A stretch of DNA of 64,000 nucleotides from Rhodospirillaceae bacterium (GTDB taxonomy: Bacteria > Pseudomonadota > Alphaproteobacteria > Rhodospirillales > Rhodospirillaceae). Positions 34,045 to 42,845 of the stretch are shown here, piece after piece. Below the pieces are notes generated by a model that saw nothing but the letters and a program-made list of their open reading frames with translations, was not told the origin of the DNA and did not search any database. Each line of letters begins with the position of its first letter. Within the stretch, counting starts at the first letter, position 1. The stretch covers positions 88,570-152,569 of the forward strand of contig CANJSF010000007.1 of NCBI GenBank assembly GCA_947476925.1, in the 5' to 3' direction. The position numbers and the translations under genes were made by a program.

Positions 34045-34809
34045 ATGCTCGATATTCGCCAAATCCCAGTGCTCAGCGATAACTACGTGTACTTGATCCG
34101 CGAGCCCACGTCGGGCGCCGTGGCGGTGGTTGATCCTGCGGTGACCGACGAGATTTTAGCCGAAGCCGACAAGCTGGGCTGGCGCATCACCCATATTCTC
34201 AACACGCACCACCATAGCGATCACATCGGCGGCAACGAGGCGATTAAAGCCAAAACCGGCTGCACCATTGTGGGCCCAGCGCACGATCCCGACCGCATTC
34301 CGGGCATGGATATTCAAGTCAAAGACGGCGACACCTACGTATTCGGTGCCGAGTCCGCCCACGTCTTTTTTGTGCCTGGTCACACGCGTGGACATATTGC
34401 TTACTGGTTCAAAGACTCCGATGCGCTGTTCTGCGGCGACACGATGTTCTCCATCGGTTGTGGTCGATTGTTTGAAGGCACGCCGCAACAAATGTGGACC
34501 AGTCTTTCTCGGTTGAGGGCGTTACCTCCGGCCACACGCATTTACTGCGCGCATGAGTATACGGAAAGCAATGTGCGCTTTGCCGTCAGCATCGACCCGG
34601 GCAATGCAACGCTTCGCGCGTATGAAGCTGAGGTGAAGGCCAAACGCGCACGCAAAGAACCCACAGTTCCGTCGACATTGAAATTGGAACGCGCGGCTAA
34701 CCCGTTTTTGCGCGCGGACGATGCCAACTTACAAGCGGCGATGGCCATGACGGGCCAAGATCCCGTGGCCGTATTTGCCGAAATACGCCGTCGCAAGGAT
34801 GTATTTTAG
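34045..34809 (+). CDS. gloB: Hydroxyacylglutathione hydrolase (glyoxalase II)
   Basis: 254 residues from the ATG at 34045, which has AGGA upstream and gives the standard family length; an ATG at 34009 adds 12 residues. The metallo-beta-lactamase motif T-H-H-H-S-D-H lies at 54-60, with further ligands in PGHTRGH, FCGDTMFSIGCGRLFEG and CAHEY. The enzyme splits S-lactoylglutathione to lactate and glutathione. Several VOC proteins in the window belong to the glyoxalase I superfamily but none is clearly GloA. Confidence 0.93.
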   Translation: MLDIRQIPVLSDNYVYLIREPTSGAVAVVDPAVTDEILAEADKLGWRITHILNTHHHSDHIGGNEAIKAKTGCTIVGPAHDPDRIPGMDIQVKDGDTYVFGAESAHVFFVPGHTRGHIAYWFKDSDALFCGDTMFSIGCGRLFEGTPQQMWTSLSRLRALPPATRIYCAHEYTESNVRFAVSIDPGNATLRAYEAEVKAKRARKEPTVPSTLKLERAANPFLRADDANLQAAMAMTGQDPVAVFAEIRRRKDVF

Positions 34810-34815
34810 AAATAT

Positions 34816-35730
34816 TTAGCGAACGCCGCCGCGTTTAAGTAATTGTGGGAGCAGCTTCAGCCCTGTCATGAGCGGGTGCTGGCGCTCGGTGTCGGTCAAT
34901 TGAACTTTCACGCCCGAGTGCCGCTCGATTTTCCACACCGCGTAATCAAGCCCGCCCTGAAATGTGAAGGCGGCTTTGATCAGGCGCAGCACGTTCAATA
35001 TTTTCCCCTCAACGCGACGCAACGCCCAGGCGCGGCGGGCCCAGCGGGTACGCACGAACGCGTGGTTCATGTAGGTTGCATCGTTTGTCGCTTGGCCCAA
35101 CACGGCTTCAGTCACGGCTATGTAGCGCGCGAAATCGCCATCCACGAGTTCTGCAGCTTTGGCGACTGATTCAGGACGTAGTTCAGCGCCATATGTGGCT
35201 TGAAGGGCACCCACCCACAAATCACGCGCGGTAAATCGCACCGGCATAAGCGGCAGCGCGCGCGCGATCATCGTTTCAACGGCTTGCGTCAACGCCTCGT
35301 GAACGCGGGCTTTGATAACGTCGTTGCGGGCGTAGAGAATAAGTGTCGGCTGCGAGAAGCGCGCCCAGATACTAGAAGCAAAGCACTGCGGTCCTGTGTC
35401 GCGCATGAACCGACTGACAGACATCACGGCCACTTTGGCGCGAACTGTGCGGCCTTCGAAGCTGATCTCGCGGTAATAAACATTGGGCGGCAAGGTCGCG
35501 CCCCATATCGCTAGAACCGGATTGGGGACCGCCCCGCTCATGCGGTCGACCAGCACGTAGAAATCGAGCATCAGGCCGTCGTCGGTCGCGTGGCGTAGGC
35601 ACGAGCCATAAAATAACACCGCCGATACGCTGGGCCCAAAGCCATCTTTTAAAGCCTGCGCAAAGACACTGGCCGCCGGAAATGTCGGCTTGCTCGTTTC
35701 GGCGACAATCAGGTCGCGCAGAGGGCTCAT
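34816..35730 (-). CDS. Nucleotidyltransferase-fold protein, possibly Tam41-like CDP-diacylglycerol synthase
   Basis: 304 residues. The motif F-Y-G42-S43 followed by L-D56-F-Y-V-L-V-D62 is the nucleotidyltransferase GS...D signature with the D-x5-D spacing of Tam41/Mmp37, the mitochondrial phosphatidate cytidylyltransferase. The C-terminus (LRLIKAAFTFQGGLDYAVWKIERHSG) is a basic amphipathic stretch that could meet a membrane. The start overlaps the stop of a diacylglycerol kinase gene (ATGA). A kinase making phosphatidate coupled to an enzyme using it would be sensible. The Tam41 assignment rests on motif and context; other nucleotidyltransferase roles are possible. Confidence 0.6.
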   Translation of the reverse strand: MSPLRDLIVAETSKPTFPAASVFAQALKDGFGPSVSAVLFYGSCLRHATDDGLMLDFYVLVDRMSGAVPNPVLAIWGATLPPNVYYREISFEGRTVRAKVAVMSVSRFMRDTGPQCFASSIWARFSQPTLILYARNDVIKARVHEALTQAVETMIARALPLMPVRFTARDLWVGALQATYGAELRPESVAKAAELVDGDFARYIAVTEAVLGQATNDATYMNHAFVRTRWARRAWALRRVEGKILNVLRLIKAAFTFQGGLDYAVWKIERHSGVKVQLTDTERQHPLMTGLKLLPQLLKRGGVR

Positions 35731-36722
35731 ATCGCGGCAATCTGTATGAAGGGCAAAGTTTCGTTAGCGCTGATGGTCAGGGGTTGGCTGCGGCTGGCTT
35801 TGTATAATTCGCCATCCAGCGTGTACGCGCCGTCAAATGTCAGTGTCATGCGTTGGGTGCGGCGGACCATGCGCCCAGACCCACTCTTCAGATTTTTTGT
35901 GACAAGCTTGGGCATCGCTTTCAATAAGACACCTGCACCTGCGCGCAGGCTGAGGTAATGCAATGCACCTGCGCCTTCGTCAGGTTGTGGCGAAAGGCCA
36001 ATGATCAGTTTGTCCAGGGTCGTGGCGCTGATAAAGAAAAACTTACCGCTTTCACCGGTCGCGCCGTCGTCCCAGCGCGCCTCCATGGGCTCGGCACGCG
36101 CGCCCGAAAAAAAACCGCGCCAAAATAAAATGCCCAAGGCCAGCGCATGGCTGACGGGGTTTGGCAGCTTCATAGGGTAAATATGCTCGCGGCAAAATAA
36201 AATACCATTGACCACATCAGCGGCGCCTAAAAATGCTCCGCGCAAGGCGGGCCGATCGTTGCCAGTTTCAATCGTCAGAATAGGCCGATGGGTGATGTGA
36301 CGGAGCAGGCTGCCTTTCCGCCGCGCGGCCAAGATGCGCTTAATTGCCGCAACTTTGTCGCCATCAAAACTCCAGGCCGCCGCCGTCATGTTCGTTTTGC
36401 CTGCGGCCAGCAGAGCAACCGCAGGCGGCGTCGTAAAAGTTTTGCGGTTCAGCAAGGCGCTAAACACCAAATCGGCCGTACCATCGCCGCCGTTGACAAT
36501 AATGACATCAGCCTTGACGGCGGCGGCCTTTCCCACCGCCACGTCGATATCGGCCGGGCCTGACGTTGTAATCTGCACAAGGCCTGGCTCGCCGGCCACA
36601 TAGGGCTCGATCCAGTTCGTTTGGTTCTGGGTGCTGCCGACATTGGTAATGACGGCTATCACCAGAGGCTTCTGGGGGTCCGGGTCGGGCAGTGGATTTG
36701 GGGTCGTAGCCGCAAGGGTCAT
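35727..36722 (-). CDS. Diacylglycerol kinase catalytic-domain protein
   Basis: 331 residues from the ATG at 36722; a longer frame has no ribosome site. The kinase motif G78-G-D-G-T82 (VNGGDGTADLV) is intact and GKTNMTAA stands where LGTxN is usual. The N-terminal NPxxG loop is replaced by TNVGS. It should phosphorylate diacylglycerol or a related lipid to phosphatidate. It overlaps the Tam41-like gene and is divergent from lptF, with 255 bases between. Confidence 0.8.
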   Translation of the reverse strand: MTLAATTPNPLPDPDPQKPLVIAVITNVGSTQNQTNWIEPYVAGEPGLVQITTSGPADIDVAVGKAAAVKADVIIVNGGDGTADLVFSALLNRKTFTTPPAVALLAAGKTNMTAAAWSFDGDKVAAIKRILAARRKGSLLRHITHRPILTIETGNDRPALRGAFLGAADVVNGILFCREHIYPMKLPNPVSHALALGILFWRGFFSGARAEPMEARWDDGATGESGKFFFISATTLDKLIIGLSPQPDEGAGALHYLSLRAGAGVLLKAMPKLVTKNLKSGSGRMVRRTQRMTLTFDGAYTLDGELYKASRSQPLTISANETLPFIQIAAI

Positions 36723-36977
36723 AGGGGCGAAAAACTCTATTATCTCAATGCATTCCAGCAAAATAATGTTACCACCTTCGTGAGGACGGGGCCCTGGTGG
36801 GGTCAACCTTCAGGCCCCGAAACCATTGCAACGCCCTGAAAAGGCTGCAATTTAAGGGTCTCACTTGGTCTTAGTCTGTCGTCTCAAAGGGTTAGGCGAC
36901 CGCCGGCCGGATAGAATCTCATTGGTGCACGGTCCTATACCGCGCTCTCGAGCTGTCGGCCAGCGGTACACATATGC
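36723..36977. other. Divergent spacer between lipid kinase and lptF
   Basis: 255 bases that must hold promoters for both directions. I see no coding frame with a plausible product and no clear promoter hexamer pair. Confidence 0.4.
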
Positions 36978-38219
36978 ATGAAAGCCATTGATAGCTACCT
37001 GCTGCGCCAAATCGTGCCAACCCTCCTGGTTACGATTTTTATCGCCGCCGTCATTCTATTGATGGAGCGGTTGATGCGTTTGCTCGACATCGCAGTCGGC
37101 AACGGCGTGTCGACCTTGGTGGTATTTCAAATGCTGTTCAACCTGATCCCACATTACATCGGGTTGGCGTTACCCATGGCGTTGTTTTTGGGCGTGTTGC
37201 TCGCGTTCCGTAAACTCTCGGCTCAGTCTGAGCTGGATGCCATTCAATCCACCGGCATTGGCTTGTCGCGCTTCATCCGCGCCGCCGTCGGGCTGGCCGC
37301 ACTGATGGCCGTGTTCAATTTCGTCCTTGCGGGCTACATCCAGCCGTTCACGCGTTATGCCTACCGCGCAATCATGTTCAATATCACCTCCGGCGTGATC
37401 GAGCAGGGAATCGGCGAAGGTTTTTTTATGAACCTGCCCAACGGCTACACGCTACGGGTCGAGCGATCCTCGGGTGCGGGGCGCGAGTTATCGGGCGTGT
37501 TCGCCCACAAACAAAATGCCGATGGCAAAATCGTTACCCTGACCGCTAAAAAAGGCGAACTGCTTACCGGGGCCAATGACGGCGTCATCACAATGCGACT
37601 GTTTTCGGGCAATCGTGCCGAATGGGACCCCAAAACGGGCGAGAACGCGACGCTGAAATTTGAAGTGTTTGATTGGCCGTTGGATTTGGCTGATCTCGTG
37701 CAGTTTCGTGGCCGCGGCGGTGACGAGCGCGAACTGACAATCGACGAACTATACAGCACGATGTTGTCCGATCGCGCGGCGGGGCGCACTGGTCTTAATG
37801 CAGCCACGGATGAAAAGTTACCGCCCGCGTTGCGTATTGCGCCGTCGGCAGTTGAGGCCGAGTTTCATGGCCGCTTGGTGTTCACCCTCTCGATGTTATT
37901 GCTGCCGATTCTGGCGGCCCCCTTGGGGATCATGACCCGACGCGCCACTCGCTCTTTTGGCTTGGTGTTTGGCCTGCTCGTGCTTGTCAGCTACCACAAG
38001 GTGCTTGAATTCGGCGAAGCGTATGCCTCAACTAAAGGCATCTCCGCTGGCCCGCTGCTGTGGGGCATATTTGCAGGCTTCACCGTTCTCACACTTATTT
38101 TGTTTCGCATCACCGATACGACGGCTGGTGCCACGCCTGCCCAACGGCTCGAGGAGCGCTGGATTAGTATGATCGACGCCATCGTGTCCATTGTCCGCCC
38201 ACGCAAAGCGGTGGCCTGA
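36978..38219 (+). CDS. lptF: LPS export ABC transporter permease LptF
   Basis: 413 residues of the YjgP/YjgQ family. It has six membrane helices with a periplasmic jellyroll domain between helices 3 and 4. IDSYLLRQIVPTLLVTIFIAAVILLMERL is the typical opening, and GLALPMALFLGVLLAFRKLSAQSELDAIQSTGI holds the coupling helix. LptF pairs with LptG and LptB (21888-22667) to lift LPS from the membrane. Ends three bases before lptG. Confidence 0.93.
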   Translation: MKAIDSYLLRQIVPTLLVTIFIAAVILLMERLMRLLDIAVGNGVSTLVVFQMLFNLIPHYIGLALPMALFLGVLLAFRKLSAQSELDAIQSTGIGLSRFIRAAVGLAALMAVFNFVLAGYIQPFTRYAYRAIMFNITSGVIEQGIGEGFFMNLPNGYTLRVERSSGAGRELSGVFAHKQNADGKIVTLTAKKGELLTGANDGVITMRLFSGNRAEWDPKTGENATLKFEVFDWPLDLADLVQFRGRGGDERELTIDELYSTMLSDRAAGRTGLNAATDEKLPPALRIAPSAVEAEFHGRLVFTLSMLLLPILAAPLGIMTRRATRSFGLVFGLLVLVSYHKVLEFGEAYASTKGISAGPLLWGIFAGFTVLTLILFRITDTTAGATPAQRLEERWISMIDAIVSIVRPRKAVA

Positions 38220-38222
38220 CGT

Positions 38223-39308
38223 ATGATCCTGTCGCGATATCTCATGCGTGCGTTTTTGGCGCGCTTTGTCGGCCTGCTGCTGGGCTTGGTGTTGTTTTTG
38301 CAAACGCTTGATCTGTTAGCACAGGCCAACGAAGTGCTGGCGGGTGGCGGCGCGCCGCTCGACTCGCTCTTGCGCTATGTCATGTTGCGAGTGCCATCGC
38401 TTGTTGAAACAGTGGCGCCACTGGCAGGATTGTTGGGCGCGCTGACCGCATTGGTGACGCTGGCCAAAAACAGTGAAGTGCTGGCCATGCGCGCGGCCGG
38501 TCGCTCGGTCCTGAGTCTGGTCGGCGGATTGGTCGCTGTGGGATCGGCGTTGTCGATTCTCTTGTTCGTGTTTTCCGAAACAGTCGTGGTGCGGACCAAC
38601 GGCATGCTGGAGGACTGGCGCGACGCGGGCTTTAAGCCCGATGGCCAAATGGCCGATGGCGAAAACAGCTGGCTGATGGAAGACAATGTTTTTGTGCGCG
38701 TCGGGCACGTTCAGCGCGGCGGTACCGAGTTGATGAACGTCCGTCTGTTACAGCGCGGCGGCGAAGAAGAAATCACTGATATTATCGACATTGATCGCGC
38801 AGTGTGGGACGTCGATCACTGGGCGCTCACGGGCGCGCGTCACGTCGGCGGAACAAACCTGGCGCCGAATGGAGTTGCGGCCACGCCGCCCGGCTGGGTT
38901 ACACAACTGCGGCCCGAGCATTTCATGCGATTTGCCAGCCACCCCAACGAACTCTCGCTCAATGCTCTGCAAGAGTATGTTGGCAACGTCGCCATTGGCT
39001 CACGCCCCCAATATTTTTATGACACCTGGCTTCACCAAAAAATCGCCGGACCGATTGTGTTGGCTCTCATGCCGTTGTTGGCCGCCATCGCCGCGTTTGC
39101 GCACCACCGTCAGGGAAGTGCCGTGATGACAATCGTGTGGGGCATTTCGTTGGGCTTTTTGTTTATCATTATCGACAATATGATTTTGGCCATGGGCCAG
39201 TTCGGCTCACTGCCGCCATTCATTGCCGCATGGCTACCGCTGATTTTATTTTTAACGCTGGGCTTGTGGATTGTGTTCAGCTTCGAACACACCGGGGCAA
39301 GGACGTAA
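38223..39308 (+). CDS. lptG: LPS export ABC transporter permease LptG
   Basis: 361 residues, second member of the YjgP/YjgQ pair. The opening LSRYLMRAFLARFVGLLLGLVLFLQTLDLL and LLGALTALVTLAKNSEVLAMRAAGRS are typical of LptG. It follows lptF by three bases and is cotranscribed. Its stop is one base from the end of the convergent lipid kinase gene. Confidence 0.93.
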   Translation: MILSRYLMRAFLARFVGLLLGLVLFLQTLDLLAQANEVLAGGGAPLDSLLRYVMLRVPSLVETVAPLAGLLGALTALVTLAKNSEVLAMRAAGRSVLSLVGGLVAVGSALSILLFVFSETVVVRTNGMLEDWRDAGFKPDGQMADGENSWLMEDNVFVRVGHVQRGGTELMNVRLLQRGGEEEITDIIDIDRAVWDVDHWALTGARHVGGTNLAPNGVAATPPGWVTQLRPEHFMRFASHPNELSLNALQEYVGNVAIGSRPQYFYDTWLHQKIAGPIVLALMPLLAAIAAFAHHRQGSAVMTIVWGISLGFLFIIIDNMILAMGQFGSLPPFIAAWLPLILFLTLGLWIVFSFEHTGART

Positions 39309-39309
39309 G

Positions 39310-40206
39310 CTATTCCGGATGCACCACGCGCACCGGTTCGGGGTCGAGCGTGATGCGCAACGGTAACGTTCCGATGATATCCCCGTCGCCTTGTGCGGGT
39401 TGCCCGGTTTGGCCCGTCACTGTGATCTCGCGCCCGACAATAATTTTCACGTCGCTCAGTGTGGGCAGTTTACCCAGCACCAAACTTACTCCATATCGCA
39501 GCACACTCAGCCAGCCGCGGCTCGTCATCAACACAACATGGAACTGGTCGCGGCTGAGATTTGCGCCAGGTGCGGCAATGAACGGTCCGCCGTACCGCGC
39601 GCCCTTGCACACCAGCACCGAGGCCGTGCCGTAAGTTGCGCCATCAATACAAACTTGACTTTGCTGGGCACTCTCAATCGTCGTTTGCACAATTGCTTGC
39701 CACACATACGCCAAAGGTCCGATGCGTTTTTTGAGGGGCAAAGAGACGTTCGCCACCACGTTGGCGTCAAAGCCCACGCCCGTCATCATGGTGAAGCGTC
39801 GGCCATTCGCCCGGCCGACACGGATTGGCTTGATCGGCCCAAAAGCCAACGTTTCGGCAATATGTTTGGCTGACAGGCGCAGGCCAATTTCGCGCGCCAG
39901 CACATTGGCCGTTCCCAGCGGAATTAAACCCAGCGGTATGTCTTTGCCCACGAGGCCATTCACGACCTCGTTGATGGTGCCATCACCGCCGGCGGCTGCG
40001 ATGATGTCGAACTCTGCTGCCGAAGCCTCGCGAGCAATGGTTTCAGCATGGCGCGGGCTTGAGGTTTCGCGCAGCGTGACAGTGCACCCATGCGCGCGAA
40101 GCTTGGCGATCACATGGCCGAATCGGTCGCGGCGTGCTGTGCCCGCCGCGGGATTGTACACGACCAAAACGCGGCGCGATGAAAGCGGAGAAGGGGGTGC
40201 GGTCAT
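39310..40206 (-). CDS. Lipid kinase, YegS/DgkB-like diacylglycerol kinase family
   Basis: 298 residues from the ATG at 40206. The three family motifs are all present: YNPAAG (17-22), GGDGT (73-77) and PLGTAN (96-101). Full conservation suggests an active lipid kinase, unlike the more divergent one at 35727. The upstream gene on the same strand (32 bases away) encodes an LtaS-like transferase. In Gram-positive bacteria DgkB recycles the diacylglycerol left by LtaS, so the same pairing may apply here. Confidence 0.88.
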   Translation of the reverse strand: MTAPPSPLSSRRVLVVYNPAAGTARRDRFGHVIAKLRAHGCTVTLRETSSPRHAETIAREASAAEFDIIAAAGGDGTINEVVNGLVGKDIPLGLIPLGTANVLAREIGLRLSAKHIAETLAFGPIKPIRVGRANGRRFTMMTGVGFDANVVANVSLPLKKRIGPLAYVWQAIVQTTIESAQQSQVCIDGATYGTASVLVCKGARYGGPFIAAPGANLSRDQFHVVLMTSRGWLSVLRYGVSLVLGKLPTLSDVKIIVGREITVTGQTGQPAQGDGDIIGTLPLRITLDPEPVRVVHPE

Positions 40207-40237
40207 CAAAAGACTTAAAAAACAAGGAACCAGTGGG

Positions 40238-41791
40238 TTATTGGAAGAACTCGGAGAATGCGCTGTTCATCGTCAGTCGAAACCGATCATCGCAACGCAT
40301 GATGTCATCGATGCAGTTTTTAAAGATCTCGCGTTGGCGCATTGAGAAATGATCTAGCGTGAACCCAAATTTTTCCAGAGCTATGGCTGTCAGCAATACG
40401 ACGTCGATGGGCGATTTGTCCGGCTGCACTGATTTGGCGCATTCAAAATTAACGCAACGAATATCATAAGCAGTGTCGTACCACTTGGCGTGGTCTTCTA
40501 AAAACCGGGTCATGAACTCGGGTTGATGATCGCCGAATGCAAAGACACCGGCCTTACGGCCGCGGAGCTTCAAGTTTTCAAGGAATACCCCAAAGTCTTC
40601 GTCGCTTTTGGCAAATCGTGCGACGTAATCGCTCATGGGGTCTTTCACATCGTGTGGTCCGTGTTGATTAATTGTCAGCATAATTGCGATGACAGGGGTC
40701 GGGCTGTCTCCGATTTTTTTCAGCATCGCATCATAAAAAACGGAATCGCGGACTTTCCAATTCCAACCGGTGCTCACGCCCAGCGAGATCGGGTCGTAAA
40801 ACTCATCGACACCAATCGATCGATAGAACGCCTCGCCGTTGATGAAGCTTCCGGGTGAGGGATAAAACACCATGGTGCGGTAGCCGAGTTTTTTGAGCTC
40901 GGTGAAGACTGAGCGCTTAATGCGTCCTTCAAGTTGATGAAAAACGTAAAGCCCGTCGTTGCCAAATTCCTGCGGGCGCATTTGGGTGGCGATGGAAAAC
41001 TCGGTGCGCCACGTGCCGCCTGCGAAGGTGTGAACGCGCAAGGGTCCGCTATCAGGTGCGTCTGTCGCAAAGAGGGTTTGCGGTGCGTAACCCGGCCGCA
41101 TCATGGCAGGCGGGAAGGTCGACTCTTGCAAGATCATAAAAATATCGGGCCGTTGCCCATTGGGTGCGCCAAAACCCGTCTCGGGGGTTGTGTCAGCCGC
41201 AGGTGCATCGGGCAAAACTTCTAGTTGCGGATCGGGAATTTGTGCCGACCGTACAAAAGCCCTCAAGGTTGGGGTTGCTAAGTCTTGGTTCCAGTTCCAA
41301 ATGTCGTTGCCCCAACTTTGCATCCCAAACACAGTGGCCACGCAGACGGCTGCGACGAGTGCCAGCGTCCGTCGCTCGAAGCGCGAAAACGCACCGCGTC
41401 CCGAAAACAAGTGTTTGATGTAAAATCCAGCAGCGACGGTGCTGATGATCAGGGTGCTTGCGATGCGCCAATCGTTATAGGCCAGCATCAGCACATTCGA
41501 GTGCAGGAAGTAGTGGTCGTAAACCACCAGCGGGATACCTGTGATGGCGAATTTGATGCCGCTACCCACGAGCAGGAACAGGGCGGGAACCACCGACAGC
41601 GCCAGCAACACCAAGGGGTGCTTGCCCCGTGCGCAGCCCAGCGCAAAAAACGGTAGCATCAACAGCGCGATGTAGGGGTCGAGCAACGCCACGGCATAGA
41701 TCACCGCAACCGCGACCACCGTTAAGGCAAGGGCCTGCGGGCGGCTGAGTTGTCGAACCGCATGGAGGGCTGGCTTCAGCATCAACGTCAC
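40238..41791 (-). CDS. LtaS/OpgB-like phosphoglycerol transferase (alkaline-phosphatase superfamily)
   Basis: 517 residues. Five N-terminal membrane helices (within residues 20-160) precede an extracytoplasmic sulfatase-like domain. Metal and catalytic positions match LtaS: E223 (QEST), T260 (GGTWRTEF) as nucleophile, H377 (NQHGPH) and D421-H422 (GDHQ). Such enzymes move phosphoglycerol or phosphoethanolamine from phospholipids to glycans or polymers, leaving diacylglycerol. The acceptor here is unknown; periplasmic glucan is a fair guess. The start is a GTG; an ATG at 41782 is possible. Confidence 0.8.
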   Translation of the reverse strand: MTLMLKPALHAVRQLSRPQALALTVVAVAVIYAVALLDPYIALLMLPFFALGCARGKHPLVLLALSVVPALFLLVGSGIKFAITGIPLVVYDHYFLHSNVLMLAYNDWRIASTLIISTVAAGFYIKHLFSGRGAFSRFERRTLALVAAVCVATVFGMQSWGNDIWNWNQDLATPTLRAFVRSAQIPDPQLEVLPDAPAADTTPETGFGAPNGQRPDIFMILQESTFPPAMMRPGYAPQTLFATDAPDSGPLRVHTFAGGTWRTEFSIATQMRPQEFGNDGLYVFHQLEGRIKRSVFTELKKLGYRTMVFYPSPGSFINGEAFYRSIGVDEFYDPISLGVSTGWNWKVRDSVFYDAMLKKIGDSPTPVIAIMLTINQHGPHDVKDPMSDYVARFAKSDEDFGVFLENLKLRGRKAGVFAFGDHQPEFMTRFLEDHAKWYDTAYDIRCVNFECAKSVQPDKSPIDVVLLTAIALEKFGFTLDHFSMRQREIFKNCIDDIMRCDDRFRLTMNSAFSEFFQ

Positions 41792-41840
41792 ATCAAGGGT
41801 GAGAGAATTTTGGGGGGTTGGGCGGCAAGCTGGTCATAAA

Positions 41841-41918
41841 AACGTCATATCACAATGTGGCAGGAATTAACCCGATTAGTGACACGCTATTGTAACACTG
41901 TGACGTGATTGTGACGTT
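41841..41918. promoter_or_regulatory. Cluster of GTGACG-type motifs upstream of the hydroxylase gene
   Basis: ACTGTGACGTG (41897-41907) and ATTGTGACGTT (41908-41918) are direct repeats in adjacent helical turns. An inverted relative, AACGTCA then TCACAAT, lies at 41841-41855. The cluster is in the 228-base divergent spacer before 42020 and looks like a multi-site operator. The regulator is unknown. Confidence 0.45.
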
Positions 41919-42019
41919 GTGGCGCGAGAAAACCTTGCCTTAAGCGGCGGATCGGCGGAAAACCCGGCTTATATGTAGTATCTTGGCTGGGCGACTATTG
42001 CGCCGGAAGGGTTGTTGCT

Positions 42020-42838
42020 GTGTCCACGGGCTCATTCAAACTCGGGTTTTGGAGCGAGAAGGAATACTTCCTTGATCGCATGAACTTGGCCGAGCTGACG
42101 GCAGCGTACTTTCAGTATTACGCCATTGCCGCTTACATCGCCATTAGCCTTGCCACCGGCGCGGTGGTGGCTTGGGCGCTGGCCGTGGGCGCGGCGCCGT
42201 GGCTAGGCGTGCTGGGCGCGATCGCTGCGACCATCCTGATTTATCCGCTGGTCTGGTTTGTGCTGCATCGCTATGTGCTGCATAGCAAATATATGTGGAA
42301 GCATCCGCTGACCGCCGGTGTGTGGAAGCGCATTCACTACGACCACCATTGCGATCCCAATAATCTGAAAGTTTTGTTCGGCGCGCTCTACACCACATTG
42401 CCGACAGTGATCGTGGCCACGATGCCTGTGGGCTATGCTTTAGGTGGTGTGTATGGCGCAGTTGCTGCGTTGTGCACCGGCGTTGTCACCACGTGCTTCT
42501 ATGAATTCTTTCACTGCATCGAACATTTGGGCTATGCGCCAAGCTGGGGCTGGGTGCGCGAAATGAAAAAAACCCACATGGCTCATCACTTCCATAACGA
42601 GAACGGCAACTACGGCATCACCAATTTCTTTTGGGATAAGGTCCTGGGCACGTTCTATGAGGGCGCCAAAGACAAGCCCAAATCTCTCACCGTGTTCAAT
42701 TTGGGCTACGACGACGAGGTGGCCAAAAAATACCCGTTCGTCTCGCGGCTCACGCCCAACTGGCCCTACAATACCAACCCCGTGCATCGTAAACGCGAAG
42801 CGGCAGCAGCGGCTGCGCAAAAACTCGCAGCCGAATAA
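42020..42838 (+). CDS. Fatty acid hydroxylase / sterol desaturase family membrane protein
   Basis: 272 residues, GTG start with GGAAGGG upstream. Membrane helices lie at about 34-58, 62-82, 122-160. The di-iron histidine clusters are complete: H83-x4-H88, H106-x2-HH110, H165-x3-H169 and H186-x2-HH190 with H192. Relatives hydroxylate fatty acyl chains of sphingolipids or carotenoids and sterols. It is followed 7 bases later by a GNAT-fold gene, so they are probably one operon. A ceramide or lipid A acyl substrate fits the lipid-rich region but is not shown. Confidence 0.87.
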   Translation: MSTGSFKLGFWSEKEYFLDRMNLAELTAAYFQYYAIAAYIAISLATGAVVAWALAVGAAPWLGVLGAIAATILIYPLVWFVLHRYVLHSKYMWKHPLTAGVWKRIHYDHHCDPNNLKVLFGALYTTLPTVIVATMPVGYALGGVYGAVAALCTGVVTTCFYEFFHCIEHLGYAPSWGWVREMKKTHMAHHFHNENGNYGITNFFWDKVLGTFYEGAKDKPKSLTVFNLGYDDEVAKKYPFVSRLTPNWPYNTNPVHRKREAAAAAAQKLAAE

Positions 42839-42845
42839 TTTTTGC

